DNA of 64,000 nt from Chitinophagaceae bacterium DXS (lineage in GTDB: Bacteria; Bacteroidota; Bacteroidia; Chitinophagales; Chitinophagaceae), in NCBI GenBank assembly GCA_030345135.1, contig CP128386.1, positions 3,249,677 through 3,313,676 of the forward strand, in the 5' to 3' direction. Below the pieces are notes generated by a model. The model searched no databases, was not told the DNA's origin, and saw only the letters and a program-made list of their open reading frames with translations. Positions 26,055 to 34,299 of this stretch are shown piece by piece (the stretch's first letter is position 1; every line of letters starts with the position of its first letter). The position numbers were made by a program, and so were the translations under genes.

Positions 26055-26955
26055 CAACTAGTGAATAGTCAATGGTCAATGGCGAAGGTCGGCGCTGGTT
26101 AAGTAAATATATTGTCGTTTAAATGTTATTATCATCCTGGGCAAAACTTTTATTTGCTCTTATATTTCTTAAATGGTTTAAAAGCCTTCGCTTCGTTCAG
26201 CTTTGAGCTTTAGGCTTTGAGCTTTAGGCTTTCTCAGTTGTTTACAAAGAAACATTGGCGCCGCTGACACCTTACTTCTATACAACTAGTGAATAGTCAA
26301 TGGTCAATAGTGAAGGTTCGGGATGGATAAGTAAATGCATTCTCGTTTTAGTGTTATCATAGTCCTAAAGTAAAAGTTGTTATTTACTCTTATACGCCTT
26401 CTATACGACTAGTGAATAGTGAATGGTCAATGGTGAAGGTCGGCGCTGGTTAAGTAAATACATTGTCGTTTAAGTGTTAATATCATCCTGGGCAAAGCTC
26501 TTATTTGTTCTTATGTTTCTTAAATGGTTTAAAAACCTTCGCTTCGTTCAGCTTTGAGCTTTAGGCTTTGAGCTTTAAGCTTTCTCAGTTGTTTACAAAG
26601 AAACATTGGCGCCGCTGACACCTTACTTCTATACAACTAGTGAATAGTCAATGGTCAATAGTGAACGTTCGGGTTGGATAAGTAAATGCATTCTCGTTTT
26701 AGTGTTATCATAGTCCTAAGGTAAAAGTTGTTATTTACTCTTATACGCCTTCTATACAACTAGTGAATAGTGAATGGTCAATGGTGAAGGTCGGCGCTGG
26801 TTAAGTAAATACATTGTCGTTTAAGTGTTAATATCATCCTGGGCAAAGCTCTTATTTGTTCTTATATTTCTTAAATGGTTTAAAAACGTTCGCTTCGTTC
26901 AGCTTTGAGCTTTAGGCTTTGAGCTTTAAGCTTTCTCTGTTGTTTACAAAGAACC
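26055..26955. repeat. Higher-order tandem repeat, 351-bp period
   Basis: The start CNACTAGTGAATAGT occurs at 26055, 26283, 26406, 26634 and 26757, giving alternating spacings of 228 and 123 bases. Two full 351-base periods and a partial third are nearly identical. The long subunit carries a GCTTCGTTCAGCTTTGAGC module followed by GTTTACAAAGAAACATTGGC. Inverted relatives of both parts occur at 50.93-51.05 and 51.99-52.23 kb. No gene runs through the block. Confidence 0.9.
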
Positions 26956-27062
26956 ATCAAATAATCCTTTCTTTTATTCTGCCCCTTTGTTTGTAAGAAT
27001 AAGTGTCAAAACTACCAATGCTATATGTTCTGTACCATGTGCAATATTTTATCTTTTTCCGT

Positions 27063-27070
27063 TATATTTG
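27063..27070 (+). promoter_or_regulatory. Possible -7 box for the acyltransferase gene
   Basis: TATATTTG fits TAnnTTTG, 75 bases before the ATG at 27145. No good -33 TTTG was found at the expected distance. Confidence 0.35.
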
Positions 27071-27144
27071 CCGATACCCCCATTTTTACGTGTGATCGGA
27101 ATGAAGGGGCGCATACTATTTGAGCCATTATTTAACAGGACGAA

Positions 27145-28236
27145 ATGATTGAAACAGCTCCCAGGGTTGATCTTTTAAAAACGAAGCAACATTTTGAAAT
27201 TTTGGATGGACTAAGAGGAATTGCTGCTGTTTCAGTAGTGATTTTTCATTTCATGGAAATTGCAGTTCCGGATTATACCCAAAGCTTCATTGCCCACTCC
27301 TACCTGGCGGTTGATTTCTTTTTCTGCTTATCGGGTTTTGTCATTGCTTACGCATATGATAACCGTTTGCAGAAAATTGGCGTGCTGTCTTTTTTAAAAC
27401 TGCGTTTGATCCGTTTGCACCCATTGGTGATTATAGGATCTATTATTGGCCTGCTGGCTTTTATATTTGATCCGTTCAGCAATCTTCATCAACAATACGC
27501 AGACAAGCTGTTACCGATGTTTATTGCTTCTTGTCTGATGATTCCTTATCCGGTGGTGCGCGAACGCTTTTTTAATCTTTTTCATCTTAATCCGCCTACA
27601 TGGTCCTTGTTTTGGGAATATGTAGTGAACATTGTGTATGCGATTGTTCTTATCAGGCTTCCTAAAAAGATTCTTTGGGTGCTGCTTGTTATAGCTGCAG
27701 GTGCATTGGCTTATGAGGCACGCAGATCAACCAATCTGAGCGGTGGCTGGGGCGGTGATAATATTCTTGGTGGCCTGATAAGAGTAAGCTATTCATTTTT
27801 GGCAGGCATCCTTGTATACCGTTCGCGCTGGATCATTCAATCGAAACTGGGATTTCTTTCGGTTGGAATTTTAACAGTGGCGGCTTTCGTGGTTCCTTTT
27901 GTAAAAGAGCTCAACTGGATAGTAGATCCGGCAATCGTGATCTTTTATCTTCCATTCCTTGTTGCTTTAGGCGCTGGCGCAACTTTACGTCCGGCCTTTG
28001 CAAAGATCTGCCGGTTTTCAGGTGAGATCTCTTATCCCTTATACATGGTTCATTATCCGTTCATCTGGATCTTCATGAGCTATGTTGAAAAATACAAACC
28101 GAACATCGGCCAAATGACTCCCATCATCATTACCGGTACAATTGCGATGATATTACTGGCTTATATTGTAATGATCAGCATTGATATTCCTGTGAGAAAA
28201 TGGTTGAAGAACAGAATGATGAAGAAAGCGGCATAA
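27145..28236 (+). CDS. Acyltransferase-3 family membrane O-acyltransferase (OafA/YrhL type)
   Basis: 363 residues. The opening FEILDGLRGIAAVSVVIFH is the signature of acyltransferase family 3, with the catalytic His in the VVIFHF motif. The SHSYLAVDFFFCLSGFVIAY block and about ten membrane helices follow, closing with ISYPLYMVHYPF near 290 and a basic C-terminus. Such enzymes move acyl groups onto sugars of exopolysaccharides, lipopolysaccharide or lipids at the inner membrane. The substrate is not deducible. AACAGGA upstream is a possible ribosome-binding site. It stands alone between two repeat regions. Confidence 0.88.
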   Translation: MIETAPRVDLLKTKQHFEILDGLRGIAAVSVVIFHFMEIAVPDYTQSFIAHSYLAVDFFFCLSGFVIAYAYDNRLQKIGVLSFLKLRLIRLHPLVIIGSIIGLLAFIFDPFSNLHQQYADKLLPMFIASCLMIPYPVVRERFFNLFHLNPPTWSLFWEYVVNIVYAIVLIRLPKKILWVLLVIAAGALAYEARRSTNLSGGWGGDNILGGLIRVSYSFLAGILVYRSRWIIQSKLGFLSVGILTVAAFVVPFVKELNWIVDPAIVIFYLPFLVALGAGATLRPAFAKICRFSGEISYPLYMVHYPFIWIFMSYVEKYKPNIGQMTPIIITGTIAMILLAYIVMISIDIPVRKWLKNRMMKKAA

Positions 28237-28440
28237 CGGCTTATAACAACTGTTTATGTCAATTTGCAATTAAATCCTCTGTGCACGCTGTGTCTTTTCC
28301 TGGCTTTCTGTGTGTAATTATAAATCACGCCAGCTCCACAGAAGACATCAAGTTGTCCAAAGAATGCTGCTACAAACATGACTATGAACCTAAACAAAAC
28401 AACCTTGAATCGTTCGTTTTAATCACTGGTACTTTTAATA

Positions 28441-28738
28441 GTTGCAATGCGTGGAGATGTTGTAATGCGTGGAGACGTTGCATTGCGTGGGACGTTGCAT
28501 TGCGTGGAGACGTTGCATTGCGTGGGACGTTGCATTGCGTGGGACGTTGCATTGCGTGGAGACGTTGCATTGCGTGGGACGTTGCATTGCGTGGGACGTT
28601 GCATTGCGTGGAGACGTTGCAATGCGTGGGACGTTGCATTGCGTGGAGACGTTGCATTGCGTGGGACGTTGCATTGCGTGGAGACGTTGCATTGCGTGGG
28701 ACGTTGCATTGCGTGGAGACGTTGCAATGCAACGTCTC
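28441..28738. repeat. Mosaic tandem array of 17- and 18-bp units ending in a palindrome
   Basis: Sixteen consecutive units are seen: A (18 bp, GTTGCATTGCGTGGAGAC and near variants) and B (17 bp, GTTGCATTGCGTGGGAC), in the order AABABBABBABABABA. The array then closes with a 23-bp palindrome (GAGACGTTGCA-A-TGCAACGTCTC, 28716-28738). It lacks stop codons in several frames, which creates long artificial reading frames on both strands. There are no unique spacers, so it is not a CRISPR array. Confidence 0.92.
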
Positions 28739-28882
28739 TACAAATACAACATTGCCAAATACCCACCTCAACCATCCTGCACCATCCTGCTCATTTATAA
28801 CGCTTTAATAAATAGGTTTCCCGTTCACATTAAAAACAACAATAAATATTATATTAGAAGAATACATTCACAACTCACCAAC

Positions 28883-31513
28883 ATGCTTAGCCATCAAACC
28901 ACCTCAAAAACACTTTTATGTCTTCTAATTTTATTTGTACTGACAGCAGGATGTAAGAACATGAAAAGCAACGAAAAAAACATGCCCGATGAAGACCGGT
29001 TTAAACGCGTCGTTCTACAAGAACACCTTTACAATCCGCAGGAGCTGGAGATTACAGAAGATGGCAGCGTTTACTTTATACAGACCAATGGGCTGCTTAT
29101 GAAGTTAAATCCTGGTACAAAAGCAATCAAACAAATCGGTTACATCAAAAACTCAGATAATGGAGAGTTCGGATTGATCGGCATGGCGCTCGATCCACAT
29201 TTTTCTGACAATCATAGGATATACCTCCACTATTTTCTTCCGGATATACAAGAGAAAATTGCGCAGGTCTCACGCTTCACACTGGTAAATGATTCTTTGG
29301 ATCTAAGCACCGAAAAGAAAATGGTACAGATCCCATACGATAACACTTGTTGCCATACAGCAGGTTCAATGTCATTTGATGCAAATGGCAATCTTTATTT
29401 TTCAACGGGTGACAATACCACTGCATTTGAAACCACCTACTCCCCTCACGACGAACGCGCGGGACATGAATTGGCGAATGATATGCGGGCAGCCGCCAAT
29501 ACAGCTGATCTGCGTGGCAAGATATGTCGCATCCATCCAGAAGAAGATGGCAGTTATACCATTCCCGAGGGAAATCTATTCAGCGACAAAAAGATGGGGC
29601 GACCTGAGATCTACATTATGGGATGTCGTAACGCATATCGCATTTATGTAGACAAACCAGGTAATACGCTTTATTGGGGCGAGATTGGTCCCGATGCAGG
29701 CGTGGATAGCAGCAGAGGGCCCAGAGGCTACGATGAATTTAATATCGCTGCTAAAGCAGGCAATTACGGGTGGCCACTCTTCATAGGAAACAATATAGCT
29801 TACCCGCATATTGATTTTGAGACAAATCAATTACTCGATACGCCCGATGCTGCAAAACCATCTAACAAATCGAGATTGAATACCGGGTCACAAATATTGC
29901 CGCCTGCACAACCTGCAACCATTTATTATCCTTATACTAAGTCTGATAAGTTTCCATCAATGGGTGAAGGTGGCCGTGCTGCAATTGGCGGGCCTGTTTA
30001 TCATTACGATGAAAAGCTACGGTCATCAATCAAGTTTCCACAATATTTTGATAATGCATGGTTCATTGGTGATTGGATGCGAAACTGGTTGAAAGTTGTG
30101 CGACTTAACGATGATAAGCAGCTGGAAAAAATAGAAGATCTGATGCCGACTGAAAAGTTCAACAAACCGATTGACATGGCTTTTAGTCCGCACGACGGCG
30201 CGTTATACATGCTTGAATTTGGCGTCGCATGGGGACCTAATCCTGAAGCAAGGCTGGTGCGCATAGAATACAATGCGGGCAATCGCGCGCCGGTTGCGCA
30301 ACTGAAAGCAGATCGCGAGTCTGGCCCGGAACCGTTGACTGTATCATTTTCCGCAGGCAACTCATTTGATCGTGATAAAGATCTGCTAAGCTATAGTTGG
30401 ATCATAGACGGCAAAAAAATGAGCGACACAACAAGTGATTTGAAATATACATTCAGCAATGCGGGCCTTCACCATGTTGAGGTTATGGTTACAGACCCTT
30501 CCGGTCTCAAAAGCTCAAATCGTAAGGAAATAAAAATTGGCAACAGTTCGCCGGAAATATCAATCGTGCTTGATAATAATACGTTCTATCACGATGCATT
30601 ACAATACAAGATACTCGTGACCGACAATGAAGATGGCACATTACAAAATGGCATTGACGGGCGTAATGTTACAGCAACATTATCTTATCAGCCCGCACAG
30701 GAAGGATTAACAACCAGCGATGGCAAGCTCGTAAACCGCGGAGAAATATTATTGAATGAAAGTGATTGCAAATCATGTCACTTATTAAAAGACAAATCCG
30801 TTGGTCCGGATTTTTACTCGGTATCAAAACGTTATTTCAGGCAGTCAGCAAAAGATGACAAGCTTGTACCTAAGCTTGCAAATAAAATCATAACCGGTGG
30901 CTCAGGTGTATGGGGCAAAGCACAGATGAGCGCTCATCCGCAGTTGACAACAGAACAAACTACTGAAATTGTAAAATATATTCTTTCATTACAAGCCAAT
31001 ACCACCGCCGCAAAACAAATACCCCTTGCAGGAAGTTTAACATTAACAAACAAGGCCACAACGGAAAAAAATGGCTTCTATGTTATTGAAGCAAGCTATA
31101 CTGATCGCGGCGGAAAAATAATCGGGCCATTGTCTGCCACCGCATCACATGTTTTGCGGACCAACAAACTCTCCCCACAGGACTTCACCAACCTCACCGA
31201 CATGAAAGTAGAAAGCAATGGATTAAGCGCAATTCACGGCAGCAATGCTGTAGTAAAAAATATAGATCTGTCAGGCATCCGGCAACTCAAACTGCACACA
31301 ACAGGTTCCGGCGGAAGTTTTGAAGTGCATCTTGATTCATTACACGGCCAACGCATTGCAGTGTTCCCACAGAATGCCAATGCCAAGGGGCCATCGGAAA
31401 TGTTATGCAGCATCTCCGGCATCAAAGGATCGCATGATCTTTATCTTTTGTACGTAAACAACGCATTGCGTTTTCAGCAATCGATGGTTCAATGGATTGC
31501 GTTTGAAAGGTAG
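28883..31513 (+). CDS. Multidomain lipoprotein: PQQ-dependent sugar dehydrogenase-like, PKD, cytochrome c, C-terminal beta domain
   Basis: 876 residues from the ATG at 28883, which opens a lipoprotein signal (LLCLLILFVLTAGC). The frame is open further upstream only because it runs through the tandem array. Residues ~45-460 form a six-bladed propeller like soluble glucose/sorbosone dehydrogenases (GLIGMALDPHF, YFSTGDNT, GNYGWPLFIGNN). Residues ~467-550 resemble a PKD domain (PLTVSFSAGNSFDRD). A heme motif CKSCH at 629-633 marks a cytochrome-c domain, followed by a ~130-residue beta-rich C-terminus like a carbohydrate-binding module. The expected role is periplasmic or surface oxidation of a sugar or related compound with electron transfer to the heme. 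Cofactor and substrate are inferred. Confidence 0.85.
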   Translation: MLSHQTTSKTLLCLLILFVLTAGCKNMKSNEKNMPDEDRFKRVVLQEHLYNPQELEITEDGSVYFIQTNGLLMKLNPGTKAIKQIGYIKNSDNGEFGLIGMALDPHFSDNHRIYLHYFLPDIQEKIAQVSRFTLVNDSLDLSTEKKMVQIPYDNTCCHTAGSMSFDANGNLYFSTGDNTTAFETTYSPHDERAGHELANDMRAAANTADLRGKICRIHPEEDGSYTIPEGNLFSDKKMGRPEIYIMGCRNAYRIYVDKPGNTLYWGEIGPDAGVDSSRGPRGYDEFNIAAKAGNYGWPLFIGNNIAYPHIDFETNQLLDTPDAAKPSNKSRLNTGSQILPPAQPATIYYPYTKSDKFPSMGEGGRAAIGGPVYHYDEKLRSSIKFPQYFDNAWFIGDWMRNWLKVVRLNDDKQLEKIEDLMPTEKFNKPIDMAFSPHDGALYMLEFGVAWGPNPEARLVRIEYNAGNRAPVAQLKADRESGPEPLTVSFSAGNSFDRDKDLLSYSWIIDGKKMSDTTSDLKYTFSNAGLHHVEVMVTDPSGLKSSNRKEIKIGNSSPEISIVLDNNTFYHDALQYKILVTDNEDGTLQNGIDGRNVTATLSYQPAQEGLTTSDGKLVNRGEILLNESDCKSCHLLKDKSVGPDFYSVSKRYFRQSAKDDKLVPKLANKIITGGSGVWGKAQMSAHPQLTTEQTTEIVKYILSLQANTTAAKQIPLAGSLTLTNKATTEKNGFYVIEASYTDRGGKIIGPLSATASHVLRTNKLSPQDFTNLTDMKVESNGLSAIHGSNAVVKNIDLSGIRQLKLHTTGSGGSFEVHLDSLHGQRIAVFPQNANAKGPSEMLCSISGIKGSHDLYLLYVNNALRFQQSMVQWIAFER

Positions 31514-31528
31514 GGTTTGGCAATTGCA

Positions 31529-31590
31529 ACAGGCGTTCCGCCTGTAGAGACGTTGCATTGCAACGTCTCTACGCAATGCAACGTCTCTAC
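31529..31590. repeat. Composite palindromic element after the dehydrogenase gene
   Basis: AGGCG-TTC-CGCCT is followed by a 29-bp perfect palindrome at 31544-31572 (arms GTAGAGACGTTGCA, central T) and an extra half-copy at 31573-31590. It sits between two convergent genes and may act as a bidirectional terminator. An identical 29-bp palindrome is at 33879-33907. Confidence 0.8.
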
Positions 31591-31605
31591 ATGTGTTTAA
31601 CCAAT

Positions 31606-32346
31606 TCAATTGGTTAATCGCGTTAATTCCACCGGTTCCGCCGGTGTTGAAATATCATACAGAATCAACCCATTGCTAACATACGTGATCAACAAATTAT
31701 TATATGCAATTACATCCTTAAAGGTTTCTCCTTTAATTGTTTGCAGGATCTCCGGCTCGCCAGGCTTCTTAACGTTAATTACACTCAATCCATCACTCAT
31801 TCTGCATACATACAGGATAGTGTCATTTAGCCCCAGCCCTATAGGCGTTGTCATGGGCAGCAGTTTCACCTCTTCCGGCTTCAGCGGATCTTTTATGTTG
31901 TAGACGTAAAGCCCTTCTGTAACGTTACCACAGGTGGTGCCAGCCCTCAGGGTTACGAAGGCCATTGTATCATTTGCTACTACAGGATCACAACTTCTAA
32001 GATGCGAGACCTCTCCAAGCTTTACGGGGTTTGAAGGATCTTTCAGTGAAAAAACATACATGCCATTTCTTGATCCAATATATAAGTTGTTGTTATAGGG
32101 AAATATCGTCTCAGTATCCCAATTCAACGGTACCGAATTTTTGAGAACGGGAGATAAAGGCTGTGAAATGTCATAACACTTCAGCGAACTCCAATCCACC
32201 ATATACAAAAAGTTTTTGACAACTGTAAACCTGGCCAGCGATCCGCCCTGTCCGGATGATGAGCTTTCTGAAGAACTTGAACTGCTGCTTTTGCTGCAGG
32301 CAGATGCTATTACAGAGAGAAAAATTATAAAGCATATATTTTTCAT
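31606..32346 (-). CDS. LVIVD-repeat lipoprotein 1
   Basis: 246 residues with a lipoprotein signal (FIIFLSVIASAC, Cys17) and a Ser-rich spacer directly after it, which is common for lipoproteins that extend from a membrane. The remainder shows repeated blocks of the LVIVD type: FLYMVDWSSLKCYDISQP, MYVFSLKDPSNP, LYVYNIKDPLKP, LSVINVKKPGEP and LILYDISTPAEP. This family is thought to fold as a beta-propeller at the cell surface; its function is unknown. The second lipoprotein of the pair lies 53 bases upstream on the same strand, so the two are probably co-transcribed. Confidence 0.75.
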   Translation of the reverse strand: MKNICFIIFLSVIASACSKSSSSSSSESSSSGQGGSLARFTVVKNFLYMVDWSSLKCYDISQPLSPVLKNSVPLNWDTETIFPYNNNLYIGSRNGMYVFSLKDPSNPVKLGEVSHLRSCDPVVANDTMAFVTLRAGTTCGNVTEGLYVYNIKDPLKPEEVKLLPMTTPIGLGLNDTILYVCRMSDGLSVINVKKPGEPEILQTIKGETFKDVIAYNNLLITYVSNGLILYDISTPAEPVELTRLTN

Positions 32347-32399
32347 AACATTATCTTTTAATTAATAAAACGGAAAAACAAACGCATCACCATCCATAT

Positions 32400-32969
32400 C
32401 TAATAGTATCCAACGCAATGATCCTTCGTTGTAACAGAGTCTTCTCTCCATGAAACAATAACGGAATCAGGATAGTTGTTAGCACAAACGCAATAGCCAC
32501 TTTGAGGTGGCGGTAAATACCAGTAGGCTGACGAAGATGAAAGGGCTGTAAAAGCATTTTTTTGCCGGGAAACAACAGTTGCTTTAGAGGCGACAGATAA
32601 ATCTACAGTTATCAGGTCGTTGTAATTATTGGTGTATAGATAATTGCCTTTCATGGCAATTTCCTGGCACCCGTTTATTTTAATGAATGCAATGCGCCTG
32701 GCATTTGAGGGCGTAGCGTTGTCTATTACATGAATACCCTCGCCCGTTTCAGCCTGGTAAATATACCTGCCAAGCACATAAATTTTTCCTGCATTTCTAA
32801 CAGGATAGGCGCTATCAATGTAGGTAACTTTTTTATAGATGCTATCCGGTCCATACACCGGAACCCAGGCTTTAACTATCGGCGGAAGAGGGTCTGGGTT
32901 ATAACCAGACCATGGAGAAAAACAAGCGCTAAAAAGCAAACACGTTAATAAAGGGTAAATAAGTTTCAT
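32400..32969 (-). CDS. LVIVD-like lipoprotein 2
   Basis: 189 residues with a lipoprotein signal (LIYPLLTCLLFSAC, Cys16). It contains propeller-like strands similar to the neighbour (GIHVIDNATPSNARRIAFI, YLYTNNYNDLITVDLS) but fewer repeats, so it may be a half propeller that pairs with another protein. The Pro-rich start of the mature region (GYNPDPLPPIV) may tether it. It is the first gene of a two-gene unit on the minus strand. Function is unknown. Confidence 0.65.
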   Translation of the reverse strand: MKLIYPLLTCLLFSACFSPWSGYNPDPLPPIVKAWVPVYGPDSIYKKVTYIDSAYPVRNAGKIYVLGRYIYQAETGEGIHVIDNATPSNARRIAFIKINGCQEIAMKGNYLYTNNYNDLITVDLSVASKATVVSRQKNAFTALSSSSAYWYLPPPQSGYCVCANNYPDSVIVSWREDSVTTKDHCVGYY

Positions 32970-33054
32970 AGCAGTTTTTTTTCAAAGAGTAGCCGGAGCA
33001 TCTTTTCGTTGCCTGTTGCGTTGGTTTTAAGAAATAATTATAGTTACCGCAAAA

Positions 33055-33085
33055 CTTGCAAAAAAATAATATCCTACTAATTTTG
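33055..33085 (+). promoter_or_regulatory. Promoter upstream of the carbonic anhydrase gene
   Basis: CTTG at 33055-33058 and TAATTTTG at 33078-33085 match the Bacteroidota -33 TTTG and -7 TAnnTTTG elements with a 19-base spacer. Transcription would start near 33092, leaving a leader of about 155 bases before the ATG at 33247. Confidence 0.55.
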
Positions 33086-33246
33086 TAGAGAAATGTAATG
33101 CGCTTGTATTTTTTTGGAATATGGATGTTGGTTTATTTGTTAAACAATTGCGTGTAGATAAAATAGCATTTACTTTTTAATCCCTTTCTCAGCAGCTCAA
33201 TTGGTATCAGATCTAACATAATTATTAAACAATTAAATTTTACTCT

Positions 33247-33852
33247 ATGTCAAACACCTCTTCAGCTGAAAACAGCCCCGTACTGACAGAAGTTCTGGAA
33301 GCGAATAAACAATATGCCGATTCATTTGGCGATAAGGCAAATCTTGCTTTACCACCTGCAAGAGCATTTGCAATACTTACATGTATGGACGCAAGACTTG
33401 ACCCGGCAAAATATGCCGGACTTGCTGAAGGAGATGCGCATGTTATCCGCAATGCAGGCGGCCGCGCCAGTGATGATGCGATCCGTTCTCTCATCATATC
33501 CCACAAGCTTTTGGGAACAAAAGAATGGTTTGTGATACACCACACAGATTGTGGTATGCAGTTGTTCACTGACGAAATAATGCGGAACCTTTTGTCAACT
33601 AGCCTGCTGACAGCCTCTATAACTGATGCCGGCTGGAAAAACAACGATGAAAGCGGCGGTTCTGATGAAGCAAAATTTATTTCCTTCCTCACTTTTACTG
33701 ACCTTGCCAAAAGCGTAACAGAAGATGTAAAACGTATAAAAGGTCACCCGCTTGTTCCCAAATCAATTCCTGTGTATGGGTATATTTATGATGTAAAATC
33801 GGGGAAATTGATAGAGGTTCCGGATGCGACAAAGGCCGGAGTTGCAGGTTGA
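33247..33852 (+). CDS. Beta-carbonic anhydrase
   Basis: 201 residues. Zinc-site motifs are visible: CMDARLD (Cys46, Asp48, Arg50) and HHTDCGM (His99, Cys102). VIRNAGG and a long C-terminal extension ending [14 protein letters not shown] match the compact beta-class enzymes resembling mycobacterial Rv1284. The enzyme interconverts CO2 and bicarbonate in the cytoplasm. No signal peptide is present. The gene has a convincing promoter, stands alone, and is followed by the composite palindromic element. Confidence 0.9.
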   Translation: MSNTSSAENSPVLTEVLEANKQYADSFGDKANLALPPARAFAILTCMDARLDPAKYAGLAEGDAHVIRNAGGRASDDAIRSLIISHKLLGTKEWFVIHHTDCGMQLFTDEIMRNLLSTSLLTASITDAGWKNNDESGGSDEAKFISFLTFTDLAKSVTEDVKRIKGHPLVPKSIPVYGYIYDVKSGKLIEVPDATKAGVAG

Positions 33853-33865
33853 TTTTTTTAATTAC

Positions 33866-33929
33866 GGGCGGAACGCCCGTAGAGACGTTGCATTGCAACG
33901 TCTCTACAATTGCAATGCAACGTCTCTAC
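33866..33929. repeat. Composite palindromic element after carbonic anhydrase
   Basis: GGGCG-GAA-CGCCC is followed by the 29-bp palindrome at 33879-33907 (arms GTAGAGACGTTGCA), then a half-copy at 33912-33929. It starts 14 bases after the stop codon, the same arrangement as at 31529. Confidence 0.8.
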
Positions 33930-33972
33930 AATTGCACCAACGTGTTATGTTTATTTCACCAACATCTATTCA

Positions 33973-33999
33973 CAAAAAACCCGGCATAAAAATACCGGG
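33973..33999 (-). terminator. Intrinsic terminator for a minus-strand small transcript
   Basis: CCCGG(C)AT-AAAAA-TACCGGG at 33980-33999 forms a stem with one mismatch. On the minus strand it is followed by six T. It lies 37 bases after the stop of the 50-residue frame at 34188-34036. Confidence 0.6.
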
Positions 34000-34035
34000 C
34001 GTTTACCAAAACTAACTGCTTATATATGAGAAACA

Positions 34036-34188
34036 TTAAACAAAATATGTTTTGAACTGGCCACACGCTTGCTGTAAATTATCATCTACAGAACAATCAT
34101 CGAACGAGAACAGATTTTGGCTGTAATGTGGTAGAATGAAAGTGCTGTTACTTAAACTATATTCTTCAATCACGCAATTTGTTACCAT
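34036..34188 (-). CDS. Possible 50-residue small protein
   Basis: An ATG at 34188-34186 opens a frame of 50 residues starting MVTNCVIEEYSLSNSTFILP and ending GQFKTYFV. It is acidic in its second half (SFDDCSVDDNLQQACG) and contains three Cys. A clear terminator lies 37 bases downstream. No family is recognised and no signal peptide or helix is evident. The support is the terminator and balanced composition; chance opening of this length in AT-rich DNA is quite possible. Confidence 0.33.
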   Translation of the reverse strand: MVTNCVIEEYSLSNSTFILPHYSQNLFSFDDCSVDDNLQQACGQFKTYFV

Positions 34189-34299
34189 CTTATTGTAATT
34201 AATTTGAATTGTCGGTACTTTCCTTTTTAGCAGCAGAATCCCGAAAAACAGGAATAAATGTTCAATAAATCATTATATTCCATTAACAATTGAATTCAT

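Noticed and set aside
28441-28738. Possible CRISPR array
   Set aside because: Units of 17-18 bases follow each other directly without unique spacers, and no cas genes are nearby.
28382-28808. Several overlapping open frames on both strands of the 17/18-bp array
   Set aside because: All are built from the same repeat, which lacks stops in several frames; no non-repetitive protein is encoded.
28469-28882. Long N-terminal extension of the dehydrogenase frame through the tandem array
   Set aside because: The added 138 residues are repeat translation (CIAWRRCIAWD-type); the ATG at 28883 starts a normal lipoprotein signal.
34025-34054. Plus-strand mini-frame beginning ATGAGAAACATTAAAC
   Set aside because: It closes after nine codons; at most it is a relic of a gene start.
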